A DNA stretch of 64,000 bases, taken from positions 2,170,001 through 2,234,000 of the forward strand of contig NC_009445.1 in NCBI RefSeq assembly GCF_000026145.1, written 5' to 3'. Below are positions 44,163 through 50,712 of this stretch, in pieces. This stretch comes from Bradyrhizobium sp. ORS 278 (GTDB lineage Bacteria > Pseudomonadota > Alphaproteobacteria > Rhizobiales > Xanthobacteraceae). The number at the start of each line of letters is the position of its first letter. Position 1 is the first letter of the stretch. Made by a program: the position numbers and the translations under genes. A model generated the notes under the pieces. It was given only the letters and a program-made list of their open reading frames with translations. It did no database searches and was not told where the DNA came from.

Positions 44163-44473
44163 CGGGTGTCGTCCTCCGGTGGCGGCGTGATGACGTCACG
44201 CGAATGAAACCTAAGTACGTCGGCGAACGTGCCCAAGGTATGTTCGTTCCTGTTGGCGCGGCCTTCGTCCGCCGTGTGGCGGTGATTAGCGGCAAAAACA
44301 GCGGAAAAGCTGATCTACATTAGAAACCGCACGCATCGCTCAGGAACGATGTTCTTCAATGATGAAGAAGCTCGAAGCATCCGCGGCGCTTTTGATCCAC
44401 GAACGATTTGCACGCTCTGGCGTTTGATGAGCAGCGAGGCGTCAGCCTCGTAAGTTCTATGAGGAGGTCCGCC
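44163..44473. other. Divergent promoter region between the glycan operon and the GT9 unit
   Basis: This 311-base gene-free interval separates divergent ino1 and the 91-residue protein gene. It contains the EcfG-type promoter reading toward ino1 (44226-44250), and a perfect 7-bp inverted repeat TTCTTCA-ATGA-TGAAGAA (44352-44369) that could be an operator or small hairpin. A GGAAC at 44343-44347 has no CGTT partner on the plus strand. Confidence 0.6.
44226..44250 (-). promoter_or_regulatory. EcfG-type (general stress sigma) promoter for the glycan operon
   Basis: On the minus strand, GGAAC (44250-44246) is followed by exactly 16 bases and CGTT (44229-44226), a full match to the alphaproteobacterial EcfG consensus GGAAC-N16/17-CGTT. 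The -10 lies about 64 bases upstream of the ino1 ATG. It would place all 15 genes to 28545 under PhyR-NepR-EcfG control. Confidence 0.65.
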
Positions 44474-44749
44474 ATGAGCGAGAGCGCAACCACCACCGAC
44501 CATAAGAAAATCCGCAAATGGGCCGAGGAGCGCGACGGTCGTCCGTCAACCGTGGCAGCGACGGAAGAGGACGGTCATGCAGGCATTCTGCGCATCGACT
44601 TCGGGCCCAAGGAGAAGGCTCTGGATGAGATCGGCTGGGACGAGTTCTTCCGCAAGTTTGACGAATCCGAGCTTGCATTTCTTCATCAGGATCGCACCAA
44701 GGACGGGAAGATCAGCCGGTTCCACAAGTTCGTCCGTCGCCACGGGTGA
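44474..44749 (+). CDS. Conserved hypothetical protein, 91 aa
   Basis: The start is ATG 44474 after GAGGAGG; an upstream in-frame start at 44408 has no ribosome site. The small hydrophilic protein runs DHKKIRKWAEERDGRPSTVA, then ILRIDFGPKEKALDEIGWDE, and ends FLHQDRTKDGKISRFHKFV. Homologues of about 90 residues are common in rhizobia and often mislabelled as glucan-branching enzyme because they sit beside glycan genes; no function is known to me. Its stop overlaps the start of the GT9 gene (GTGA), so the two are translationally coupled. Confidence 0.8.
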   Translation: MSESATTTDHKKIRKWAEERDGRPSTVAATEEDGHAGILRIDFGPKEKALDEIGWDEFFRKFDESELAFLHQDRTKDGKISRFHKFVRRHG

Positions 44750-45813
44750 GCGAGCCGCAGGGTCATAGTCCGATCGAGAACGATTGGGTCGCCGCGATGC
44801 GGGCGCAGCAGTTTGCCCGAGCCTGGACGATCGCTGATCGTGATCTGGCCACACTGCGCATGAGCGGCCCCGCGAAGCACGAGGGGCCGCGTCACCTGCA
44901 GAGGATCTGGCGCGGCGAGGAGCTCGCCGGCCGGACCGTTCTGGTGCGTTGCTATCACGGCCTCGGCGATACGATTCAGTTCGCCCGTTTCCTGCCTGCG
45001 CTTTCGCGGGTCGCACGCGAGGTCATCGTCTGGTGCCAGCCGCCGCTGTGCGGCCTGATCGGACGGATGCCGGGCGTCGGGCGCGTGCTTCCCTTGCACG
45101 AGAGTGCGCCGGATGTCGACTTCGATGTCGATATCGAGATCATGGAGCTTGCGCATGCGCTCCGGGCGGACACGGACGACGTCCGCATGCGAGGTCCGTA
45201 TCTTGCGGCGGTGGGGCCTCCAGTGTCGCTCACCAGGCATGCGGGGCTGTCCGTCGGCCTGGTATGGCGTGTCGGAAATTGGGACAGGCGGCGCGAGCTG
45301 CCGGCCAGCCTTGTTCGAACGCTCGTGAGCCCCGGCGTGGTTGCATATTCCTTGCAGCCCGATCTCGACGCAACAGAGGTCGCTGAGGTCGGCGCGCACG
45401 ATGTCAGTAGCCCCGACATCGAGGTGCTCGCCGGCACGCTGCGTGCGCTTGATCTTGTCATCACGGTGGACACGATGGTGGCGCATCTGGCGGGTGCGCT
45501 CGGATGCGAGACGTGGATCATGCTGCATGCCGCATGCGACTGGCGCTGGCCTGCCGCGGGGCAACGGACCTATTGGTATCCGCGAGCGCGGTTGTTTCAC
45601 CAGCGTCATCCCGGAGACTGGTCCGGGGTCGTCGCGGAGCTTGCACAATGTCTTCGGGAACGTGTCGCTGCGATCAGCCCGGTGCGGAAGATTCGAGCGG
45701 AGAACGCGCGTCCTGCTGGGCGGGGGTTTGGAGATCCAGGGCCGGCGGCTGGCGCAGCATCAGATAGTCCGGCCGGAAGCCGGCCAGCCGGGTCAGCCCG
45801 TCCCAATCCGTGA
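44746..45813 (+). CDS. Glycosyltransferase family 9 protein
   Basis: The 355-residue product starts at GTG 44746, overlapping the previous stop. The heptosyltransferase-like GT-B fold shows VLVRCYHGLGDTIQFARFLP (residues about 65-84), VIVWCQPPLCGLIGRMPGV, and the donor-domain segment DLVITVDTMVAHLAGALGC. The natural end of the fold is about residue 309 (LRERVAA). The final 46 residues are Pro/Gly/Ala/Arg-rich and are read entirely antisense to the 3' end of the convergent crp/fnr gene. It is the nearest glycosyltransferase outside the main operon and may or may not join its pathway. Confidence 0.82.
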   Translation: MSEPQGHSPIENDWVAAMRAQQFARAWTIADRDLATLRMSGPAKHEGPRHLQRIWRGEELAGRTVLVRCYHGLGDTIQFARFLPALSRVAREVIVWCQPPLCGLIGRMPGVGRVLPLHESAPDVDFDVDIEIMELAHALRADTDDVRMRGPYLAAVGPPVSLTRHAGLSVGLVWRVGNWDRRRELPASLVRTLVSPGVVAYSLQPDLDATEVAEVGAHDVSSPDIEVLAGTLRALDLVITVDTMVAHLAGALGCETWIMLHAACDWRWPAAGQRTYWYPRARLFHQRHPGDWSGVVAELAQCLRERVAAISPVRKIRAENARPAGRGFGDPGPAAGAASDSPAGSRPAGSARPNP

Positions 45814-46468
45814 CGGTGATCGTGCGCGAATGCCAGTGCAGCAGGGCTCGGCGGCGGAGGTCCTGGATGGTCCGGTTCGCGTGCACCGGCGAGATGCCGC
45901 AGATCGCCGCGAGGTCGGACTGCGTGAATGGCGACGCGAAGCGCAGGTCTCGCCCGAGCCCGACGGCCCGCAGCCGCATCGTGATCTCGCAGATCAGATG
46001 CGCCACCCGGCTCAGCGAGTCCCGGCTGCCGAGACTGGTGAGCCACGTCCGCAGCGCGGCCGCATCGGCCAGCATCAGCAGAGACAGCGCCTGGGCCAGC
46101 CGTGCGGAGTGTGCGCGAGCCTCGCGGAAGAAGCCGTGCGGCACGAACGCCGCCACGGCCGGACTGAGCGCGCAAAGCTGCGCGTTCACCCGCGGCACGA
46201 TGGTCGTGAAGAGATCGGGCACATCGCCTGGAACGTAGATCGCGGTGATCTGGCCGGCGCCGGCCTCGGTATCCTTCCAGCAGAGATAGCCCTGCAGAAG
46301 CAGGCAGCAGGCTGAGGGTTGATCGTCCTTGCGCCAGACCTCCTCATGCGGAACGAAGCTGCGAATGGAGCTGGGCATCCGCGACAGGAGCTCAAGATCG
46401 TCGGTGGACAGCTCGATCAGGCTGGTCAGGCGGTCGGCCAGCTTCGTAAACGCAAACCCTGCCTGCAT
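45674..46468 (-). CDS. Crp/Fnr family transcriptional regulator
   Basis: The 264-residue protein has an N-terminal cyclic-nucleotide-binding-like beta barrel (VPHEEVWRKDDQPSACCLLL to about residue 120), a long dimer helix, and a C-terminal winged helix with FTQSDLAAICGISPVHANRT as the helix-turn-helix. The N-terminal four-Cys cluster of FNR is absent, so it is not an oxygen-sensing Fe-S type; it resembles rhizobial Crp-like regulators of unknown effector. It overlaps the GT9 gene tail-to-tail by 140 bases. GAGGAC precedes the ATG. Confidence 0.9.
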   Translation of the reverse strand: MQAGFAFTKLADRLTSLIELSTDDLELLSRMPSSIRSFVPHEEVWRKDDQPSACCLLLQGYLCWKDTEAGAGQITAIYVPGDVPDLFTTIVPRVNAQLCALSPAVAAFVPHGFFREARAHSARLAQALSLLMLADAAALRTWLTSLGSRDSLSRVAHLICEITMRLRAVGLGRDLRFASPFTQSDLAAICGISPVHANRTIQDLRRRALLHWHSRTITVTDWDGLTRLAGFRPDYLMLRQPPALDLQTPAQQDARSPLESSAPG

Positions 46469-46719
46469 CCGGCGTCGTCCTCATCAGCCGCCGGATCGCC
46501 GGCGGCCCCTTCCCACTCACAATGGAGTTCAACATTGGCGGGGTGGATCGTTCCTATTGTTCCCGTTGTGCGCCGTCGTGTCCCCTACGTCGGACCATCA
46601 GCCGGTGTAACGGGGAGCGCGGCTCTGCCGCGCTCCTCAGCACGGCTGTCGCGGCCCGCGTTGCACAGTGAGATCCGTCTTGCTAACTTTGCCGTGGGTC
46701 GCACGAACGAGAGGCTGCG

Positions 46720-46992
46720 GTGACGGAGACGGAGAAGGCTGAGCAGGTGGTGGCGGCGTTGCGATCGGCGCAGGCCGCGGCACCTGATGCTGCGCTGCAG
46801 ATGCTGAACGGCTTGATGGGGCTGGTGCGCAGCCCGAGCGCCGAGCAGCCGTTCGAAACCGAGGAGGCGCGCTCCTCGGCCTTCTTGTCGATCTGCGAGG
46901 TCGGCAAGGCGCTGCACCGCGGGAAGCCCACGGAGACATTGTGGCCGGCGGCGGTGTCCGCCAGCGAACGCTGGCTGGCGCTCGCCAAGTGA
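46720..46992 (+). CDS. Hypothetical protein, 90 aa
   Basis: It begins at GTG 46720. The helical, Ala/Glu-rich protein reads TETEKAEQVVAALRSAQAAA, then LQMLNGLMGLVRSPSAEQPF, and ends SASERWLALAK. There is no signal peptide or membrane segment. Codon use is normal for the genome. The last codons (GCC AAG TGA) form the first copy of a 13-base tandem repeat that follows. No family is recognised. Confidence 0.6.
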   Translation: MTETEKAEQVVAALRSAQAAAPDAALQMLNGLMGLVRSPSAEQPFETEEARSSAFLSICEVGKALHRGKPTETLWPAAVSASERWLALAK

Positions 46993-47059
46993 GTTCGCCA
47001 AGTGAGCTCACCAAGTGAATTCGCCAAGTGAATTCGCCAAGTGAATTCGCCAAGTGAGG
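46984..47059. repeat. Tandem 13-bp repeat, about 5.8 copies
   Basis: The unit GCCAAGTGAATTC occurs at 46984, 46997, 47010, 47023 and 47036, with a partial copy from 47049. Two copies have GAGTTC or GAGCTC at the end and one starts with A. The first copy contains the last two codons and stop of the 90-residue protein gene. Confidence 0.95.
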
Positions 47060-47091
47060 CAGCTGCCCGCAGCCGGACTGTCCGTCACAAG

Positions 47092-47607
47092 ATGAGCCAT
47101 CTGCGCGGCAAGAACGGACCGCTCGGCTGGCGCGCGATGAGCTCCGACGATCTCGCCGCGGTCGATGCGATCGCCGCCCGCGTCCACCCTGGCTATCCCG
47201 AAGACATGGCGGTGTTTGCTGAGCGGCTGCAGCTTCACGGCGAGGGTTGCCGTGTGCTCGCGGCCGCCACCGTATTAGGCTACGTCATCAGTCATCCCTG
47301 GCATCTCGGCGCACCGCCGGCCCTGAATGTCCTAATCGGCGGCATCCCCTCAGTCGCGGCCACTTTTTACATTCACGATCTTGCTTTGCTCCCGGATGCG
47401 CGCGGCAGCGGCGCTGCAGCCAGCATTGTGACCGCGCTGACCGCGCACGCGCGTGAGCTGGGGCTGCCGTCATTGTCGCTGGTCGCGGTCAACGGCTCCG
47501 CGCCGTTCTGGCGCAAGCAGGGATTTTCAATCGCTGCGGAGCCCGATGACGGCAAGCTGACGAGTTATGGCGCGGACGCGTGTCTGATGAGGCGCGATCT
47601 CGCTTGA
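47092..47607 (+). CDS. GNAT family N-acetyltransferase
   Basis: I chose ATG 47092 (MSHLRGKNGPLGWRAMSSDD); a GTG at 47041 lies inside the tandem repeat and would add 17 repeat-derived residues. The 171-residue protein has the GNAT core: FYIHDLALLPDARGSGAAAS as strand 4 plus the acetyl-CoA loop, SIVTALTAHARELGLPSLSL, and NGSAPFWRKQGFS. The substrate is unknown. It is separated from the previous gene only by the 13-bp repeats and is followed by a strong hairpin. Confidence 0.87.
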   Translation: MSHLRGKNGPLGWRAMSSDDLAAVDAIAARVHPGYPEDMAVFAERLQLHGEGCRVLAAATVLGYVISHPWHLGAPPALNVLIGGIPSVAATFYIHDLALLPDARGSGAAASIVTALTAHARELGLPSLSLVAVNGSAPFWRKQGFSIAAEPDDGKLTSYGADACLMRRDLA

Positions 47608-47648
47608 GTGGGCCGCTTGAGGGCCAATGCCGCCATCCCAACAGCAAA

Positions 47649-47671
47649 CGGCCCGGTCGCCGACCGGGCCG
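47649..47671. terminator. Bidirectional hairpin terminator
   Basis: A perfect 10-bp GC stem, CGGCCCGGTC (47649-47658) with GACCGGGCCG (47662-47671), lies between the convergent GNAT and membrane protein genes. T-rich sequence follows on both strands (TGGTGTTGTG on plus, TTTGCTGT on minus), though neither is a perfect T run. Confidence 0.7.
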
Positions 47672-47691
47672 TGGTGTTGTGTCTCGACATC

Positions 47692-48582
47692 CTATTCCGG
47701 CATCGACACCGGGCGTCGCCACATGTCACGCCGCCGGCTGAAGCGGTTGGCATGCAGCATCCAGCCCGACACCGGCTTGCCGTCGCGATGGCGGCCCCCG
47801 CTCTCGGCGCCCATCCAGGCAGCGACCGCCCCGAGCAGGAGTGCGGTCGCTACCGAGAAGGCGAGGATGGTCGTGCTCGCGCGGCTTCGCGACAGCGCCG
47901 TCTTGGCGTTGGCGATGGTGGTGTCGACCCGGCGCTCGGCGTCGGGACCGGTCAACCCCGTCGTGGCATTGACGAGCTGCACCAGATAGTTGCGATCGTC
48001 GGTGCTGACGCCGCTATGGCTCGATGCCGTCAACAGGATGCGTCCCGCCTCGCTGCGCGCCGGCGCCAGCTCTGGGCTGGGCGCACGCCGTGCGGCGCGG
48101 AACAGATGATCGAGCTCGTAGCTCAGGACCGACGGCTCGTTGGCGGCCGGCGGGGTGCCGGTCGCATTCGGATGCGTGGCCGCGGACGCCACCATGGCCG
48201 CCAACACGGTACCGAGCACGACCGCAAGCGCCCAGGCGGCGATGCCATGCAGACCGTCGCGCTTCTCCGTCTCGTCACTCTCGGCGGGCCCGTAGGGCGC
48301 ACGGACCCTTCCCGCGACATAGCCGCCGCAGCCGAAGCTGACGAGCGCCTGCAGCACGAGATAGAGCCCCGACAGCAGCCAGAGCGCCACTGACGCATCG
48401 CGCCAGGTCGGCGCCGTCGAGCTGACGCCGAGCCCGACCGCCATCGCGAAACTGATGAGGATCGAGGAGACGGCCGCGGCGGTGAGGGCGCCTGCAATGA
48501 CCGGCGTCCATTGCAGCGTCCAGCTTTCGGTGGTCACGCGCCCGATGGGCGACGTGGCGACCGGCGTAGTTTCCATCGCCAT
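47692..48582 (-). CDS. Multi-pass membrane protein of unknown function
   Basis: The product has 296 residues from ATG 48582 (MAMETTPVATSP); the open frame continues upstream through the 24-residue peptide gene in another frame and is not supported. Hydrophobic segments are at about residues 26-48, 62-84 (LWLLSGLYLVLQALVSFGCG), 105-127 and 232-254, with a charged loop between the third and fourth. The last stretch (WMGAESGGRHRDGKPVSGWM) is cytoplasmic-looking. I do not recognise a characterised family. It starts nine bases after the small membrane peptide gene stop. Confidence 0.75.
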   Translation of the reverse strand: MAMETTPVATSPIGRVTTESWTLQWTPVIAGALTAAAVSSILISFAMAVGLGVSSTAPTWRDASVALWLLSGLYLVLQALVSFGCGGYVAGRVRAPYGPAESDETEKRDGLHGIAAWALAVVLGTVLAAMVASAATHPNATGTPPAANEPSVLSYELDHLFRAARRAPSPELAPARSEAGRILLTASSHSGVSTDDRNYLVQLVNATTGLTGPDAERRVDTTIANAKTALSRSRASTTILAFSVATALLLGAVAAWMGAESGGRHRDGKPVSGWMLHANRFSRRRDMWRRPVSMPE

Positions 48583-48590
48583 GGGCGTCC

Positions 48591-48665
48591 TCAGCGCAGG
48601 CCGAAGAACGACAGGATGGCCATGACCACAACGATCAAGCCCACCAGATAAATCAGTCCGTCCAT
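48591..48665 (-). CDS. 24-residue membrane peptide
   Basis: ATG 48665 follows an excellent ribosome site (GGAGGAGGAAACC). The peptide MDGLIYLVGLIVVVMAILSF followed by FGLR is a single transmembrane helix ending in a short basic tail. Very similar tiny peptides occur in many alphaproteobacteria, from memory. It lies nine bases before the membrane protein gene and is probably co-transcribed and co-localised with it. It is easily missed by gene callers. Confidence 0.75.
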   Translation of the reverse strand: MDGLIYLVGLIVVVMAILSFFGLR

Positions 48666-48940
48666 GGTTTCCTCCTCCGATACGAAATCCGTGGCCGTAT
48701 AAGCGACGGCGACGCGCAATGTTCCGCGCGCCAAGCGGCGGCGGAGGAGAGAGTTGCGCGGCGATGCAGCACGTGGCTTGGGCGTGTCTCAACGGAGGGG
48801 ATCACGGCGAAGCCCCGTGACTTGCAATCGCCTGCGCGGTTCTGGGGTCCGGGGCGGCGGGATCAACACCACCGCCATCCTCATGTCATGGCTGCATCGA
48901 ATCGATCGCGGCAGCGTCCGGGCGCGTCGAACAAGGGACG

Positions 48941-49186
48941 TCAGTAGCGGGGATAGTAGCCGCGCTGGCGTGCAAAGGCATAGGCCGGGTTGATGCCGCA
49001 GCCGGCGCCAGTCCCGGAGGCGGTGGCGAGACACTGCTGATAGGTGGAGAACTGACAATTGCCGGGATAGCCCCAGCCTCTGCCCTGCAGGCAGAACCGG
49101 TCCTGCGCAGCGGAAGCAGGCGAGGTCGCGGCAAAGGCTGTCAGGACGGCGGTGATGGACAGCGAAGCAAAGAGCAGGCGGCGCAT
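48941..49186 (-). CDS. DUF3551 secreted small protein
   Basis: The 81-residue product begins MRRLLFASLSITAVLTAFAA and has a signal peptide cleaved near ASAAQ. The mature part is short with four cysteines (FCLQG, GNCQF, QQCLA, AGCGI) likely in two disulfides, and ends GYYPRY. This is the DUF3551 pattern, a family greatly expanded in Bradyrhizobium with unknown function. A perfect EcfG-type promoter lies 33-58 bases upstream of the ATG, so it is likely a general stress protein. Confidence 0.88.
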   Translation of the reverse strand: MRRLLFASLSITAVLTAFAATSPASAAQDRFCLQGRGWGYPGNCQFSTYQQCLATASGTGAGCGINPAYAFARQRGYYPRY

Positions 49187-49218
49187 AAGTTTATCCTTGC
49201 GATGGAAGGTGCCGTTGC

Positions 49219-49244
49219 AACGCGAGGCTGCACGGGCACGTTCC
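49219..49244 (-). promoter_or_regulatory. EcfG-type promoter for the DUF3551 gene
   Basis: On the minus strand GGAAC (49244-49240) is followed by 17 bases and CGTT (49222-49219), an exact consensus match, positioned 33 bases before the ATG. Confidence 0.7.
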
Positions 49245-49342
49245 TCGTCCGCAACATTAACTGTCGTGCCGGCGCAACGCCGATGCGTTCGTTCGTCGCG
49301 ATGCTGGCTGTGGTGCGTCTCTGACCGGCTGAGGTCGGACCC

Positions 49343-49367
49343 GGAACATTCGCAGAGTCCTCCGGTT
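49343..49367 (+). promoter_or_regulatory. EcfG-like promoter for the YihY/BrkB gene
   Basis: GGAAC (49343-49347), 16 bases, GGTT (49364-49367). Only the first base of the -10 differs from CGTT. It lies 20 bases before the ATG at 49388, which would give a very short leader. Confidence 0.45.
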
Positions 49368-49387
49368 GCTTCATCCGAAAATGAGGG

Positions 49388-50527
49388 ATGCTCGCGATGT
49401 TCGGTCGATCGAGGAAATCGAATGAGGAGTCTCTGGACACCACTGGCCTGCTCGCCTCGCGCCGCATGCGGGGGCCGGGAACGGGCGGCATGCTCGCGCT
49501 GCTCTGGCTTGCGTTCCTGATCCAATATCTCGACCAGCGCCCCGAGCACACCGACCCTCAGCAGCGCCACGTTTCCGACGACGGCCGCGGCCGCGGCCGT
49601 CTCGCCGACTCGCCGTCGGAGATTCCTGCGAAGGGCTGGAAGGATGTTCTGTATCGCGTCTACGAGAACGTCGGCGATCACAGGATCGTCGCGCTCGCCG
49701 CGGGCATGACGTTCTACACGCTGCTGGCGATCTTCCCGGCGCTCGCCGCGATGGTCGCGATCTATGGATTGTTCTCCGATCCCGCCAAGATCACCGGCCA
49801 TCTCGAGCAATTGCAGGGCCTGATGCCCGGAGGCGCGATCGACATCGCACGCGACCAGCTCACGCGGGTGTCGGCCAAAGGCAGCCAGGCGCTTGGCGTC
49901 ACCTTTCTGGTCAGCCTCGCGATCTCACTGTGGAGCGCGAACGCGGCGATGAAGTCGCTGTTCGATACGCTGAATGTCGTCTATCGCGAGCCCGAGCGAC
50001 GCGGCTTCATCAAGCTGAACGCGATCTCGCTGCTGTTCACCGGCGGCGCCATCCTGTTCGCACTGCTCGCCATCGCGGCCATCGTCGTGGTGCCGGTGAT
50101 CTTGCAGTATGTCGGCCTGTCGGATGCGGCCGATCTGCTGTTGCGCATCGGCCGCTGGCCCGCGATCTTCATCTGTGTCTCGCTCGGTCTCGCGCTGATC
50201 TACCGCTATGGCCCGGATCGCGAGGAGCCGAAATGGCGCTGGATCAGCTGGGGCAGCGCGCTGGCGGCGGCGCTCTGGCTCGGCGGGTCGGCGCTGTTCT
50301 CCTGGTATGCGGCCAACTTCGGCAGTTTCAACGCGACCTACGGTTCGCTCGGCGCGGCCGTCGGCTTCATGACCTGGATCTGGATCTCGGCCATCGTCAT
50401 CCTTATCGGCGCCGAGCTCGATGCGGAACTGGAGCATCAGACCTTGCGCGATACGACGATGGGCGGGGAGCGGCCGCTCGGAACCCGCGGGGCCACGATG
50501 GCCGACACGGTCGGACGGTCGACCTGA
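49388..50527 (+). CDS. YihY/virulence factor BrkB family membrane protein
   Basis: The 379-residue protein has one early hydrophobic segment (MLALLWLAFLIQYL, near residue 38), then six transmembrane helices in the core: MTFYTLLAIFPALAAMVAIY and following. The family pattern YRVYENVGDHRIVALAAGMT before the first core helix, and LPRG-like KGSQALGVTFLVSLAISLWSANAAMKSLFDTLN, match YihY/BrkB. The old name 'ribonuclease BN' is a misannotation. The cellular role is unclear, perhaps transport or envelope. It sits among stress-promoter genes. Confidence 0.9.
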   Translation: MLAMFGRSRKSNEESLDTTGLLASRRMRGPGTGGMLALLWLAFLIQYLDQRPEHTDPQQRHVSDDGRGRGRLADSPSEIPAKGWKDVLYRVYENVGDHRIVALAAGMTFYTLLAIFPALAAMVAIYGLFSDPAKITGHLEQLQGLMPGGAIDIARDQLTRVSAKGSQALGVTFLVSLAISLWSANAAMKSLFDTLNVVYREPERRGFIKLNAISLLFTGGAILFALLAIAAIVVVPVILQYVGLSDAADLLLRIGRWPAIFICVSLGLALIYRYGPDREEPKWRWISWGSALAAALWLGGSALFSWYAANFGSFNATYGSLGAAVGFMTWIWISAIVILIGAELDAELEHQTLRDTTMGGERPLGTRGATMADTVGRST

Positions 50528-50597
50528 CGCCGCCATGCTCGCGGGCGCGAGCATCTGAGGCTTCTTCATCACGGCAGCAAGTCAGTCGGGTTCCGCG

Positions 50598-50623
50598 GGA
50601 ACCCGACTGGGTTGAATCGTGTT
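50598..50623 (+). promoter_or_regulatory. EcfG-like promoter for the KaiC-histidine kinase unit
   Basis: GGAAC (50598-50602), 17 bases, TGTT (50620-50623): the GTT core is kept and only the first -10 base differs. It is 90 bases before the ATG at 50713. Confidence 0.45.
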
Positions 50624-50712
50624 CCTTGTTGGATTGCCGCGGTGCTGGTGGGTCCGACGGTCCGCCCGCGTGGCAACCATTGCCATCTCGTCATTTCACC
50701 ACGGAGCTTTGC

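Noticed and set aside
46550..46554. GGAAC box on the minus strand upstream of the Crp/Fnr gene
   Set aside because: A TGTT follows, but at spacing 15, outside the usual 16-17.
48721..48725. GGAAC box upstream of the 24-residue peptide gene as an EcfG promoter
   Set aside because: The base set 16 nucleotides downstream is GCTT, not CGTT; the same poor match occurs at 37586-37582, so neither is called.
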